Assembly: GCA_001464625.1 (NCBI GenBank)
Contig: LNFJ01000141.1
Span: 1 to 45,267, forward strand
Source: Bacteroidia bacterium Ga0077558
Lineage (GTDB): Bacteria > Bacteroidota > Bacteroidia > Chitinophagales > Chitinophagaceae
Direction of reading: 5' to 3'
DNA: 45,267 nucleotides
The notes below the pieces were generated by a model. The model searched no databases, had not been told where the DNA came from, and was given only the letters and a program-made list of their open reading frames with translations. The translations under genes and the position numbers were made by a program. Shown piece after piece: positions 32,437-41,750 of the stretch. The stretch's first letter is position 1. Each line of letters starts with the position of its first letter.

Positions 32437-34581
32437 ATGGCAGACTTAAAATTTCAAAGAAACTTTGGTATTGCAGCACATATTGATGCGGGCAAAACTA
32501 CAACGACGGAACGTATCCTTCGTTATACTGGTATGATTCACCGCATTGGTGAAGTACACGATGGTGCGGCTACCACCGACTGGATGGAGCAAGAAAAAGA
32601 AAGAGGTATCACTATTACTTCTGCTGCCGTTAGCTGCCAGTGGAATTTCCCAACTATTAAGGGTAAAGAATCTGCTGATACTAAAAAATATTCGTTCAAT
32701 ATTATCGATACTCCAGGTCACGTTGACTTTACCGTAGAGGTAGAACGTTCCATGAGAGTATTGGACGGTTTGATCGCTTTGTTCTCTGCTGTTGATGGTG
32801 TAGAGCCGCAATCTGAAACTGTATGGCGCCAGGCAAATCGTTATGGTGTTCCACGTATCGGCTTTGTAAATAAAATGGATCGTTCCGGTGCTGACTTCCT
32901 GATGGTGGTTAAGCAAGTAAAAGAAATGCTCGGTTCTAAAGCAGTTCCATTACAGTTGCCAATTGGTGCAGAAGATGATTTTAAAGGTGTGGTTGACTTA
33001 ATCAAAATGAAAGGTATCATCTGGCACATGGAAACAGAAGGTATGACTTTCGACGAAATAGAAATTCCTGCAGATATGCTGGAAGAAGCAAAAGAATGGA
33101 GAGCTAACCTGGTAGAAGCCGTTGCAGAATATGATGATAAGTTGATGGAGAAGTTTTTTGAAAACCCAGATAGCATTAGTGAAGATGAGATACATGAAGC
33201 GGTACGTAAGGCGACCGTTGATCTTACCATCGTTCCAATGATGTGTGGTTCTTCATTTAAGAACAAAGGAGTACAAACTGCACTGGATGGTGTATGTCGT
33301 TACCTGCCTTCCCCGATCGATATTCCTGATACCATAGGTACTAACCCGGATACTGGTGAACAAGAGACAAGAGCAGCAGATCCTAAAGCGCCGTTTGCAG
33401 CATTAGCATTTAAGATCATGACCGATCCTTTTGTGGGTCGACTTGCATTCTTCCGGTGCTATTCTGGTCATTTGGATGCTGGTTCTTATGTATTAAATGT
33501 AAGAAGTGGTAAGAAAGAACGGATCAGTCGTATCATGAAGATGTTTGCTAACAAGCAGAACCCAATCGATTTCATCGAAGCAGGAGATATTGGAGCGGCA
33601 GTTGGATTTAAAGAAATTAAAACGGGTGATACATTGTGTGATGAAAATCATCCGATCACCCTGGAGAATATGTTTATTCCAGAACCCGTTATCGCCGTAG
33701 CTATTGAGCCGAAAACTCAGGCCGACGTTGATAAAATGGGTATGGCTATTGCAAAACTGGTGGAAGAAGATCCTACACTTCGTGTAAATACAGATGAAGA
33801 AACAGGACAAACTATCCTTCGTGGAATGGGTGAGTTGCATTTGGAGATCATCATCGACCGTATGCGTCGTGAATTTAAAGTAGAAGTTAACCAGGGTGCA
33901 CCACAGGTTGCATATAAAGAAGCTTTCAATACTACTGTTCAACATCGGGAGACATTGAAGAAACAAACTGGTGGTCGTGGTAAATTCGCCGACATCCAGT
34001 TTGAACTTGGGCCAGTTGATGCAGAATGGAAAGCAGAAAATCCTGATAAATCATACCAGTTTGTAAATGGTTTGTTCGGAGGATCAATTCCTAAAGAATT
34101 CGTTCCTGCTATCACTAAAGGATTTGAGCAATCAATGACCACAGGTGTATTAGCAAGCTACCCGGTTGACAACATGAAGATCCGTGTATTCGACGGTAGC
34201 TTCCACGCAGTTGACTCTGATGCGATGTCATTTGAATTGTGTGCTAAACAAGGTTTCCGTGAAGCAGCTAGAAAAGCAAAACCAGTTTTGCTGGAGCCGA
34301 TCATGAAAGTAGAAGTTATTACTCCTGCACAATACATGGGAGATGTGACCGGTGACTTGAACCGTCGTCGTGGTATGATGGAAGGGATGGATACCCGTGC
34401 CGGTGCAGAGGTTATCAAAGCCAAAGTTCCATTGAGTGAAATGTTTGGTTATGTGACCCAACTTCGTTCATTATCTTCAGGCCGTGCATCTTCTACCATG
34501 GAGTTTTCACATTATGCGCCAGCACCAAACAATATCGCTGAAGAAGTGATAGCAAAAGTGAAAGGCAAAGTGAGTGCTTAA
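32437..34581 (+). CDS. fusA: Elongation factor G
   Basis: EF-G drives translocation on the ribosome and helps recycle it. The 714-residue protein has the full GTPase set: [16 protein letters not shown] (P loop), RGITITSAA (switch I), [19 protein letters not shown] and the SSFKNKG motif, then domains II to V ([17 protein letters not shown] in domain [17 protein letters not shown] in domain V). Unlike the usual rpsL-rpsG-fusA-rpsJ order, it has its own promoter and terminator and no rpsL or rpsG upstream. Confidence 0.97.
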   Translation: MADLKFQRNFGIAAHIDAGKTTTTERILRYTGMIHRIGEVHDGAATTDWMEQEKERGITITSAAVSCQWNFPTIKGKESADTKKYSFNIIDTPGHVDFTVEVERSMRVLDGLIALFSAVDGVEPQSETVWRQANRYGVPRIGFVNKMDRSGADFLMVVKQVKEMLGSKAVPLQLPIGAEDDFKGVVDLIKMKGIIWHMETEGMTFDEIEIPADMLEEAKEWRANLVEAVAEYDDKLMEKFFENPDSISEDEIHEAVRKATVDLTIVPMMCGSSFKNKGVQTALDGVCRYLPSPIDIPDTIGTNPDTGEQETRAADPKAPFAALAFKIMTDPFVGRLAFFRCYSGHLDAGSYVLNVRSGKKERISRIMKMFANKQNPIDFIEAGDIGAAVGFKEIKTGDTLCDENHPITLENMFIPEPVIAVAIEPKTQADVDKMGMAIAKLVEEDPTLRVNTDEETGQTILRGMGELHLEIIIDRMRREFKVEVNQGAPQVAYKEAFNTTVQHRETLKKQTGGRGKFADIQFELGPVDAEWKAENPDKSYQFVNGLFGGSIPKEFVPAITKGFEQSMTTGVLASYPVDNMKIRVFDGSFHAVDSDAMSFELCAKQGFREAARKAKPVLLEPIMKVEVITPAQYMGDVTGDLNRRRGMMEGMDTRAGAEVIKAKVPLSEMFGYVTQLRSLSSGRASSTMEFSHYAPAPNNIAEEVIAKVKGKVSA

Positions 34582-34600
34582 TTTTCTAATTCATTTTATT

Positions 34601-34637
34601 CAACCCGTCCCGATAATATTGGGACGGGTTTTTTCTT
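34601..34637 (+). terminator. Rho-independent terminator of fusA
   Basis: A 10-bp stem AACCCGTCCC/GGGACGGGTT (34602-34611 with 34621-34630) is followed by a T run. Confidence 0.9.
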
Positions 34638-34668
34638 TCAAACAACTTAACTCAAATCAACTCATTTT

Positions 34669-34810
34669 TACCTTCGTGGCACTGTGTTTGCATTTTATTG
34701 CGGGAAATTGCCCCGTTTTTAAGATTTCAATTCTATGCCGGCCTTGAGCTGATATGAAAAACACAATGTTCTATGGTTAAGGACTCAATTATGTTGAGTC
34801 CTTTTTTTAT
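34669..34810 (+). ncRNA. Possible small RNA between fusA and the methyltransferase gene
   Basis: About 130 bases without an ORF start near TACCTTCG (34669-34676, one mismatch to TAnnTTTG). They contain a CGGG/CCCG stem and end at a perfect 10-bp terminator (34779-34803). The terminator may instead simply serve the convergent FkbM gene, whose stop lies next to it. No known RNA family was recognised. Confidence 0.25.
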
Positions 34811-34811
34811 T
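34779..34811. terminator. Rho-independent terminator
   Basis: AAGGACTCAA/TTGAGTCCTT (34779-34788 with 34794-34803) has a 5-base loop. T runs on the plus side and A-rich flanks make it possibly bidirectional. Confidence 0.85.
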
Positions 34812-35448
34812 AGATCCAGTTCAGTTTGATATTACTGATTTTCTTTTCTTCCAATAGCTTTTTTATACATCGCAGTTCTTTTACATGAGAAAGAATTTTC
34901 GTTTCATGTGTTTCCACATACATACGTTTGAATAAATGCCAGCTTCCGGTGCTAATTACCTTTTTTAGAATTTCAATTTCAGCACCTTCTACATCCAGTT
35001 TTATTAAATCAACTTTCTTGTTTAGTTGTTGCATGAATGCTACGAGGTCAATTACTTCTATTGTTTGCGTTTTTGAAATATTAATATTCTTTTTATCTGC
35101 AATGATGGAAGAGCCTACAGTAAAGCTTGTTTCTTTCCCGGTAGAATTTTTATGAGCATATAAATGTAGAACAGTTTCTTTATCCCAAACGCCTTTTTGA
35201 ATAAGTGTTATGTTCTTTTTGTTGCCACAGCGTTGTTGTAATTTTTCAAAAGCAATAGGGTCTGGTTCAAATGCAATTATGGTAGCTCCGGTTGATGCAA
35301 GCATTTTAGAAATATGACCCACATTAGCTCCGCAATCAATTACAATAGAGTTTTTCCCAAGCCTAAACCAATCGGGGATGAGTTTGATGTAGCTAATGCC
35401 TGTTGCCCCGGCATTCAGAAATTTTCTTTTTAGTAGTGCTGTATTCAT
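34810..35448 (-). CDS. FkbM-family methyltransferase
   Basis: From the ATG, 212 residues; a TTG 12 bases upstream is less likely. The SAM-binding motif is SIVIDCGANVGHISKMLASTGATIIAFEPDP and the FkbM C-terminal motif is DLIKLDVEGAEIEILKK. The family O-methylates sugars and lipids, often of the cell envelope. It lies 48 bases downstream of the flippase-like gene and probably in its operon. The block sits between fusA and rpsJ, usually adjacent genes. Confidence 0.9.
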   Translation of the reverse strand: MNTALLKRKFLNAGATGISYIKLIPDWFRLGKNSIVIDCGANVGHISKMLASTGATIIAFEPDPIAFEKLQQRCGNKKNITLIQKGVWDKETVLHLYAHKNSTGKETSFTVGSSIIADKKNINISKTQTIEVIDLVAFMQQLNKKVDLIKLDVEGAEIEILKKVISTGSWHLFKRMYVETHETKILSHVKELRCIKKLLEEKKISNIKLNWI

Positions 35449-35496
35449 AAGTAATACCAATGAAAATGAACTTTGATCGTCACAAATTTATTTATA

Positions 35497-36393
35497 CTAA
35501 TTACGATTATTGCTCAAAGGATTTTTAAATATAAATGGAATCCCTCCTAATGAACAAATAACTGTAACTATATAAAATATCATGCTTAGCATAAAAGCAT
35601 TGTGTTGACCCTGCAATCCAAGTCCTGCATATTTTGCACCTTCAATAATCACAAACTCTCTTATACCTAATCCTCCACCAACAGATATTGGAAGTACTGA
35701 AGCAATTGCTGCTATAAGAAAAATAAAAATATAACTGCTTATACCTTCATTAATATTCAATGCGAATAAAATAAAATACACACAAAGCAATACACTAAGT
35801 TGTACTACAGCACCCAATAAAAAAGTAGGCCAATAGCTCTGTAAGAAAGAAGGAAAAACTTTTTTGATGATAAAATACAGAACGGGTAGGGCTGCCATAG
35901 CTCCAGTTATTAGTAAAATAGTTATCCATCTTTCTTTCACAACAAAAAAACTGAAAATCGCAACAATCAATCCCAAAGAAAGCAGGCCGCTAAACCGGTC
36001 CAGTAAAATCGCTGCCGTTGTTTTTTTATATGGAACAGTAAATCTCTTAGAGAGTAACATTACCTTGTACGCATCTCCGGTGATAGCACCGGGTAGAAAT
36101 AGGTTATAAAACATTCCCAGCCAATAAAGCTTTACATTTTGCCAGTAGGCGAGGGTAAGGCCGATATTCTTAAAATAGATATTTAGTCTTACTGATGCTA
36201 TGAGCTTTGACAAAGTATAGATGAGAAATGCAGCTAAAAGCCAGCTCCAATCAGCCTTTCGTAAAATTCCGAAGGCATCGACAAAGTCGATTTTTGAGAA
36301 AACGTACCAGAGACAGGCTATTGTAACCCCAATTTTCAGTAGCAGTTTCAAGTACCTTAAAACTCCCGGTTTTGCATTAGTAGAAGTCTCCAT
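35497..36393 (-). CDS. Lysylphosphatidylglycerol synthase-like membrane protein (UPF0104, flippase-like)
   Basis: From the ATG, 298 residues with about eight membrane helices; the in-frame TTG at 36423 would extend it unusually. It matches the membrane half of MprF/AglD-type proteins: GMFYNLFLPGAITGDAYKVMLLSK is the family signature region, with ILLDRFSGLLSLG and SVGGGLGIREFVI. The cytosolic synthase domain is absent, so it does not make lysyl-phosphatidylglycerol. A lipid-linked substrate transport role is inferred from the family. Confidence 0.87.
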   Translation of the reverse strand: METSTNAKPGVLRYLKLLLKIGVTIACLWYVFSKIDFVDAFGILRKADWSWLLAAFLIYTLSKLIASVRLNIYFKNIGLTLAYWQNVKLYWLGMFYNLFLPGAITGDAYKVMLLSKRFTVPYKKTTAAILLDRFSGLLSLGLIVAIFSFFVVKERWITILLITGAMAALPVLYFIIKKVFPSFLQSYWPTFLLGAVVQLSVLLCVYFILFALNINEGISSYIFIFLIAAIASVLPISVGGGLGIREFVIIEGAKYAGLGLQGQHNAFMLSMIFYIVTVICSLGGIPFIFKNPLSNNRN

Positions 36394-36490
36394 TGAAGCC
36401 GTTAAGTTAAGCCTGAAAGTCAATCAACTATGCAGAAATTAGACTTTTAATAATAAGTTTGTCCACAGGCTAAAAATTCTTTCCCAACTA

Positions 36491-36522
36491 TTTGGAAGGT
36501 ATGCCCTGCAACCCTACCTTTG
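36491..36522 (+). promoter_or_regulatory. Promoter of the S10-spc ribosomal operon
   Basis: TTTG (36491-36494), a 20-base spacer and TACCTTTG (36515-36522) match the consensus exactly. The start codon normally expected for rpsJ is missing from the sequence that follows. Confidence 0.75.
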
Positions 36523-36552
36523 CACTCCCAAAAGAAAATTGGGTATTCACAT

Positions 36553-36813
36553 CTGGTAGATAAATCTGCAGAGAAAATCGTAAAAACAGTACGCAGTACT
36601 GGTGCAGTAGTAACAGGACCAATTCCTTTACCTACTCGTCGTAAAATATTTACTGTATTGCGTTCACCACACGTTAATAAGAAAAGCCGTGAGCAGTTCC
36701 AGTTAGCTACGCATAAGCGTTTGCTGGATATCTACACCTCTTCTTCAAGAACGGTGGATGCATTAAGTAAGTTGGATTTGCCAAGTGGCGTTGAAGTAGA
36801 AATCAAAGCGTAG
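36553..36813 (+). pseudogene. rpsJ: Ribosomal protein S10, start missing
   Basis: From [20 protein letters not shown] to the end (GVEVEIKA) this is a normal S10. The N-terminal strand that every S10 has (of the MxQRIRIKLxSYDHN type) is absent: the promoter and about 28 bases of leader run directly into codon 16 or so. The only upstream in-frame start is TTG at 36520, inside the promoter. About 50 bases including the ATG seem deleted. Since S10 is essential, an assembly error is most likely. S10 also takes part in NusB-dependent antitermination. Confidence 0.8.
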
Positions 36814-36939
36814 TACCTCCGGCCTGTTAAGGGTTGAAGGGAAAAAGTTCTTATAAATTAAAACATTGCTATCTCTCAATCGAAGTTGTCAGCCTCAAAA
36901 CTAACAGCAAAGAAAAAAGAGCTCTGGCTGATAAACATA

Positions 36940-37045
36940 AAACAAGCCATTCAGGGTTTGTTTACTGCCGGTACTTCCCCATAAAGGAAAAGGTCGGTGG
37001 CAAACGGGGATTGAAGTGCCTTGGTTCGTGTCTCCACGAAACAAG
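36940..37045 (+). promoter_or_regulatory. Candidate structured leader RNA upstream of rplC
   Basis: Three hairpins follow each other: 36940-36948 with 36955-36963 (9 pairs), 36970-36980 with 37006-37020 (8 plus 3-4 pairs around a 3-base bulge) and 37020-37045 (4 plus 6 pairs around a G-A mismatch). They fill the unusually long gap between rpsJ and rplC. A ribosomal-protein-binding autoregulatory leader is the natural guess. No run of T follows, so translational control is more likely than termination. Confidence 0.5.
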
Positions 37046-37085
37046 ACATTGTCCCAATAACCTTGCAGGCACAAACAGTACAACC

Positions 37086-37703
37086 ATGAAAGGTATTATT
37101 GGGAAAAAAATTGGGATGACCAGCATCTTCGATTCCACAGGTAAACAAACCGCCTGTACGATTATTGAAGCTGGTCCATGTGTAGTTACCCAGGTTAAAA
37201 CAATTGAATCTGACGGGTACAATGCACTTTCACTTTCTTTGGGTGATAAAAAAGAAAAACACTCTACTAAGTCTGAAGTTAATCACTACGCAAAAGCACA
37301 GACTGCACCAAAGAAATTCACTAAAGAATTCCGCAACTATTCTCTCGAAAAAAATATTGGAGAAACTATTACACTTGACATTTTCGCTGAAGGCGATTCT
37401 GTTGAAGTAGTAGGCACCACCAAGGGTAAAGGTTTTCAGGGTGTTGTAAAACGCCACGGTTTCCATGGTGTTGGTCAACAATCTCACGGTCAGCATGACC
37501 GTCAGAGAGCACCAGGTTCATTGGGTAACTCATCTGATGCTGCCCGTGTTATGAAAGGTATGAAGATGGCTGGCCGCATGGGTAACGACCGTGTTAAACT
37601 AAAGGGATTGAAAGTGGTAAAGATCTTTGCTGAGAAGAATTACATTCTTGTTAGTGGCTCTGTACCCGGTTATAACGGTTCAATTGTTTTAATTCAGAAA
37701 TAA
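37086..37703 (+). CDS. rplC: Ribosomal protein L3
   Basis: The 205-residue L3 starts MKGIIGKKIGMTSIF, the usual N-terminus; an upstream in-frame ATG at 36834 lies before the structured leader and would add an unrelated 84 residues. GFQGVVKRHGFHGVGQQSHGQHDRQRAPGSLG and KGMKMAGRMGN are the conserved loop reaching the peptidyl transferase centre. It appears intact. Confidence 0.95.
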   Translation: MKGIIGKKIGMTSIFDSTGKQTACTIIEAGPCVVTQVKTIESDGYNALSLSLGDKKEKHSTKSEVNHYAKAQTAPKKFTKEFRNYSLEKNIGETITLDIFAEGDSVEVVGTTKGKGFQGVVKRHGFHGVGQQSHGQHDRQRAPGSLGNSSDAARVMKGMKMAGRMGNDRVKLKGLKVVKIFAEKNYILVSGSVPGYNGSIVLIQK

Positions 37704-37743
37704 GGATTTTGGAACGCTGTTCCTAATCTAAAAAGATAAGAAA

Positions 37744-38379
37744 ATGAAAGTTGAAGTTTTAAATACAAAAGGAAAAGCTACAGGCAGATCGGTAGAGCTA
37801 CCGGAAGAAATTTTCGGAGCTGAACCAAACAATCATGTTATCTACCTGGCAGTAAAACAATACCTGGCTGCACAACGTCAGGGTACACACAAAGTAAAGA
37901 CCCGTGCCGAAGTACAAGGTGCAAGCCGCAAGCTGCATCGTCAAAAAGGTACTGGTGGTGCCCGTAAAGGAAATATCAGAAACCCTTTATACAAGGGTGG
38001 TGGTACCATCTTTGGTCCAAAACCACACTTATACGATTTCAAATTGAATCGTAAAGTGAAAGATCTCGCAAAAATTTCTGCATTGTCTTACAAAGCAAAA
38101 GAAAATGCCATTGTAATAATAGAAGATATAACAATGGATTCTCCTAAGACCAGAACTTTTGTTGACATCTTAGGTAATCTAAAAATGGCTGATAAAAAGA
38201 TCATGTTCATTCAGCCGGAGTACAATGCTAATGTAGAATTGTCTTTACGTAATGTGCCTTCAGTATTAGGTATGTTGCTGAGCGACATCAACACTTACGA
38301 CATCGTAAACTCTGAAATATTAGTATTAACTGAAAGTGCAGCAAAGATTTTTGCTGATGATGAAAAAGCAGAGGCTTAA
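37744..38379 (+). CDS. rplD: Ribosomal protein L4
   Basis: 211 residues, intact. The loop that lines the exit tunnel is KLHRQKGTGGARKGNIRNPLYKGGGTIFGPKP. In gamma-proteobacteria L4 is the autoregulator of the S10 operon; if a similar circuit exists here, the structured RNA before rplC would be its target. Confidence 0.96.
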   Translation: MKVEVLNTKGKATGRSVELPEEIFGAEPNNHVIYLAVKQYLAAQRQGTHKVKTRAEVQGASRKLHRQKGTGGARKGNIRNPLYKGGGTIFGPKPHLYDFKLNRKVKDLAKISALSYKAKENAIVIIEDITMDSPKTRTFVDILGNLKMADKKIMFIQPEYNANVELSLRNVPSVLGMLLSDINTYDIVNSEILVLTESAAKIFADDEKAEA

Positions 38380-38401
38380 TTAAAAATTTAAAGAACAAGC
38401 A

Positions 38402-38701
38402 ATGAAACCTTCTGATATTTTAATAAAACCCATTTTGACTGAAAAGGCAAATGCACAGCAAGAATCTTTGCGTCGCTATGCTTTCAAAGTGGCAAGAAAA
38501 GCAAATAAACTGGAAATCAAAAAAGCAATCGAAAGCTTTTATGGCGTAACAGTTACTGATGTAAATACTTCAGTAGTTCCAGGTAAAAATAAAAGCCGCT
38601 TTACAAAAGCTGGTGTAATCTCAGGTCGCAAGCCTGCTTACAAAAAAGCATTTGTAACTGTAGCTGAGGGAGAGAATATTGATCTGTATTCAAACATCTA
38701 A
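38402..38701 (+). CDS. rplW: Ribosomal protein L23
   Basis: 99 residues, intact: IKPILTEKANAQQESLRRYAFKV and KAIESFYGVTVTDVNT are the core. L23 forms the docking site at the tunnel exit for trigger factor and SRP. Confidence 0.96.
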   Translation: MKPSDILIKPILTEKANAQQESLRRYAFKVARKANKLEIKKAIESFYGVTVTDVNTSVVPGKNKSRFTKAGVISGRKPAYKKAFVTVAEGENIDLYSNI

Positions 38702-38761
38702 CCCTATTTAATGAATGGCTTCAACAGCCGCTAATGTTGAACTAAAAAAACGAATTGAACA

Positions 38762-39553
38762 ATGGCATTAAGAAAATTTAAACCGATTACTGCAGGAACC
38801 CGTTGGAGAATTGGTAATGCGTATGCAGAGGTAACTACGAATGTTCCTGAAAAAAGCTTAGTAGAAGCAAAACCCAGAACTGGTGGTCGTAACTCTTCAG
38901 GTCATTTGTCTATGCGCTACAGAGGTGGCGGACACAAAAAGAAGTATCGTATAATCGACTTCAAAAGAAATAAAGCTGGTGAAGCAACAGTAGAATCAAT
39001 TCAGTATGATCCAAATCGTACTGCATTTATTGCACTCGTTGTTTATGCTGATGGCGAGAAGCGTTATATCCTTTCTCCGCAAGGATTGGAAGTTGGCGCT
39101 AAAGTAGAAGCCGGTGCTGAAGTGGCTCCTGAAATTGGTAATGCTTTACCAATGAAGAATATGCCGCTTGGTACTAACGTTCACAATATTGAAATGCAGC
39201 CTGGTCAGGGTGGTAAATTAGCCCGCAGTGCAGGTTCTTCAGCTCAGCTGACGAACAAAGAAGAAAAATATGCTATCCTTAAAATGCCTTCTGGCGAGTT
39301 AAGAAAAGTATTGGTTAATTGCTACGCAACAGTTGGTGTAGTTAGCAATAGTGACCACTTCTTACAAAGCATGGGTAAAGCCGGACGTAACAGGTGGAAA
39401 GGTATCAAACCAAGAAACCGTGGTGTAGCGATGAACCCAGTAGATCATTCTAGAAATGGTCAGTATTCAAGAGGTCTGAAAACCAGAACTAAAGGAAAAG
39501 GAAGCGATAAAATGATTATCCAGCGTAAGAACGGAAACAAGCTGGCTAAATAA
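38762..39553 (+). CDS. rplB: Ribosomal protein L2, conserved glycine-rich segment missing
   Basis: L2 is normal from MALRKFKPITAGTRWR up to GVAMNPVDH (residue 229), then jumps directly to SRNGQYSRGLKTR. Every L2 I know continues after NPVDH with a PxGGGEGRxxGGHP-type segment, the most conserved part of the protein, close to the peptidyl transferase centre. About 15 residues (45 bases) are lost in frame at 39448/39449. The 263-residue length plus 15 would give the expected size. A ribosome with this L2 would hardly work, so the gap is probably an assembly error. Confidence 0.93.
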   Translation: MALRKFKPITAGTRWRIGNAYAEVTTNVPEKSLVEAKPRTGGRNSSGHLSMRYRGGGHKKKYRIIDFKRNKAGEATVESIQYDPNRTAFIALVVYADGEKRYILSPQGLEVGAKVEAGAEVAPEIGNALPMKNMPLGTNVHNIEMQPGQGGKLARSAGSSAQLTNKEEKYAILKMPSGELRKVLVNCYATVGVVSNSDHFLQSMGKAGRNRWKGIKPRNRGVAMNPVDHSRNGQYSRGLKTRTKGKGSDKMIIQRKNGNKLAK

Positions 39554-39582
39554 TAATAACTAACTAATACAACGATACAAAC

Positions 39583-39852
39583 ATGGCTCGTTCGATTAAA
39601 AAAGGTCCTTATATAGCTACTCATCTTGATAACAAGGTGACTGCTATGAATGACGGTAAAAACAAGAAAGGTGTTATTAAGACATGGAGCCGTCGCTCTA
39701 CTATCTCACCTGACTTTGTAGGTCACACATTTGCGGTGCATAATGGCAACAAATTTATTCCTGTATACGTAACGGAATTTATGGTTGGTCATAAGCTAGG
39801 TGAATTTGCGCCTACCCGCCAGTTCAAAGGACACTCTAAAAAAGAAGGTTAA
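39583..39852 (+). CDS. rpsS: Ribosomal protein S19
   Basis: 89 residues, intact, with [23 protein letters not shown] and [14 protein letters not shown]19 binds the head of the 30S subunit next to S13. Confidence 0.97.
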   Translation: MARSIKKGPYIATHLDNKVTAMNDGKNKKGVIKTWSRRSTISPDFVGHTFAVHNGNKFIPVYVTEFMVGHKLGEFAPTRQFKGHSKKEG

Positions 39853-39869
39853 TAAAGAAATTAAATAAA

Positions 39870-40283
39870 ATGGAAGCAGTAGCTAAACTGAGAAACTATC
39901 CGACATCACCCCGCAAAATGCGTTTGCTGGCTGACCTCATCCGTGGCCAGAAAGTTGAAAAAGCATTGGCTGAGTTGGAACATAACGCAAAACACCCTGC
40001 AGTTCCTTTGCGCAAACTGGTATTGAGTGCTATCAGTAACTGGAAGCAAAAGAATGATGGTGGTGATGAAAGCCAACTGGTGGTGAAAACCATTTTTGTT
40101 GATGGTGCAAGAACATTGAAAAGAATGCGCCCTGCTCCGCAAGGTCGTGGATACAGAGTTCGCAAAAGAAGCAATCATGTAACTGTGATTGTTGATACTA
40201 AAGCAGATTCACCAGCAACGAAAGGTAAAACTGCCGTTAAAGAGGGAGCAAAAACAAATAAAATAACTACTAATAACGCATAA
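39870..40283 (+). CDS. rplV: Ribosomal protein L22
   Basis: 137 residues. [26 protein letters not shown] and the tunnel-lining hairpin [20 protein letters not shown] are normal. A low-complexity Lys/Thr/Ala tail of about 25 residues follows, as often seen in this phylum. Confidence 0.96.
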   Translation: MEAVAKLRNYPTSPRKMRLLADLIRGQKVEKALAELEHNAKHPAVPLRKLVLSAISNWKQKNDGGDESQLVVKTIFVDGARTLKRMRPAPQGRGYRVRKRSNHVTVIVDTKADSPATKGKTAVKEGAKTNKITTNNA

Positions 40284-40285
40284 AA

Positions 40286-41045
40286 ATGGGTCAAAAAGCA
40301 AATCCGATTGGTAATCGATTAGGCATCATCCGTGGTTGGGAATCTAACTGGTTCGCAACGAAAAAAGATTATGCCGGCAAACTAATCGAGGATCATAAGA
40401 TCAGAACTTATTTGAATGCCCGTATCAATAAGGGCGGTATCTCTAAGATCGTTATCGAGAGAACATTAGGTAAGCTGATCATTACGATTCATACATCTAA
40501 GCCTGGTATCATTATCGGTAAAGGTGGCGGAGAGGTTGATCGTATCAAAGAAGAGTTGAAGAAATTGACTGGTAAAGATGATGTGCAGATCAACATTCTT
40601 GAAATACGTCGTCCGGAATTAGAATTTTAAGAGAGCTACTAAAATGGCGATCGCTTCTTCACTTCGTATGGGTGCAGAAGGTATTAAAGTAAAATTGAGC
40701 GGACGTTTGAATGGTTCTGAGATTGCCCGTAGTGAAGAATTCAAACAAGGCCGTGTGCCGTTGCATACTTTCCGTATGGATATTGATTATGCCAATGTGT
40801 TTGCACAAACTGTATATGGCAAAATTGGTATCAAAGTATGGATCTGTAAAGGTGAAGTTCTTACTAAGAGAGATTTGAATCCAAACATCATAGCAGGTGG
40901 TGGTAAGAATGAAGGTGGAGCACAAGGTGGTGGCGACCGTAGGGATGATAGAAGAGGTGGTGGAGATCGTCGTGATGACAGAAGAGGCGGCGGCGGTGGA
41001 GACAGAAGAAGCGGTGGTGGTCGTGGTGGAGAAAGAAGAAATTAA
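40286..41045 (+). pseudogene. rpsC: Ribosomal protein S3, split by an internal deletion and frameshift
   Basis: The first part (40286-40630) runs from [20 protein letters not shown] to EIRRPELE and then hits a stop. S3 resumes in another frame with [19 protein letters not shown] (from about 40626) and continues through KVWICKGEV to a Gly/Arg/Asp-rich tail ending at 41045. The missing link is the IVAENIAxQLExRIS-type helix, about 50 bases. The KH domain is in part 1; part 2 alone has no start apart from an internal ATG at 40644. Read as one gene damaged in assembly, not two genes. Confidence 0.85.
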
Positions 41046-41083
41046 TTTTGAAACAAGAATCAAGTAACTAGAAATTTTATACA

Positions 41084-41506
41084 ATGTTACAACCGAAAAG
41101 ATCGAAGCACAGGAAAATGCAACGGGGCCGTATGAAAGGCGATGCTAAAAGAGGCACTACCATTTCCTTTGGTTCATTTGCTTTGAAAGCATTAGAAAGT
41201 CATTGGATTACTGACCGTCAGATTGAAGCTGCCCGTCAGGCATTAACCCGTGAAATGAAAAGAGAAGGTAATGTTTGGATCCGCATTTTCCCTGACAAAC
41301 CAATTACTGCAAAACCTGCAGAGGTGAGAATGGGTAAAGGTAAAGGTAATCTGGAGTTCTGGGCTGCTGTAGTAAGACCAGGACGTATCATGTTTGAGAT
41401 CGACGGAGTAGACGAGAAAGTTGCCCGTGCTTCTTTAGCATTAGCCGCTGGTAAGTTACCGATCAAAACAAAGTTCATAGTACGTCGTGACTTGGTTACA
41501 GCGTAA
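41084..41506 (+). CDS. rplP: Ribosomal protein L16
   Basis: 140 residues, intact: [41 protein letters not shown] and [13 protein letters not shown]16 contacts the tRNA acceptor arms near the A site. Confidence 0.96.
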   Translation: MLQPKRSKHRKMQRGRMKGDAKRGTTISFGSFALKALESHWITDRQIEAARQALTREMKREGNVWIRIFPDKPITAKPAEVRMGKGKGNLEFWAAVVRPGRIMFEIDGVDEKVARASLALAAGKLPIKTKFIVRRDLVTA

Positions 41507-41527
41507 TAATTTAATAAATCGAATACG

Positions 41528-41737
41528 ATGTCAAAGAAATCTGATTTTGTAAAAAGCATTCACGGGATGAATGAGCAGGACCTGAAGGCCCGCCTTGAAG
41601 AAGACAAACAACGTTTGAAAAAACTGGAGTTTGCCCATACTATTTCTCCCCTGGAGAACCCGATGACCATCCGCGGCTTACGCAGGGATGTAGCTCGTCT
41701 GATAACGGAATTGAAGTTAAAGCAACAGCAAGCATAA
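41528..41737 (+). CDS. rpmC: Ribosomal protein L29
   Basis: 69 residues, intact, helical hairpin with [26 protein letters not shown]. Confidence 0.94.
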   Translation: MSKKSDFVKSIHGMNEQDLKARLEEDKQRLKKLEFAHTISPLENPMTIRGLRRDVARLITELKLKQQQA

Positions 41738-41750
41738 TAAAGCGAATACA

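Noticed and set aside
36834-37085. N-terminal extension of L3 (84 residues) read from 36834
   Set aside because: L3 normally begins MKGIIGKKIGM; the upstream reading frame lacks L3 similarity and covers the hairpin-rich leader.
40644-41045. Separate gene for the second S3 fragment
   Set aside because: It matches only the C-terminal part of S3 and continues the first fragment after a gap, so it is one damaged gene.
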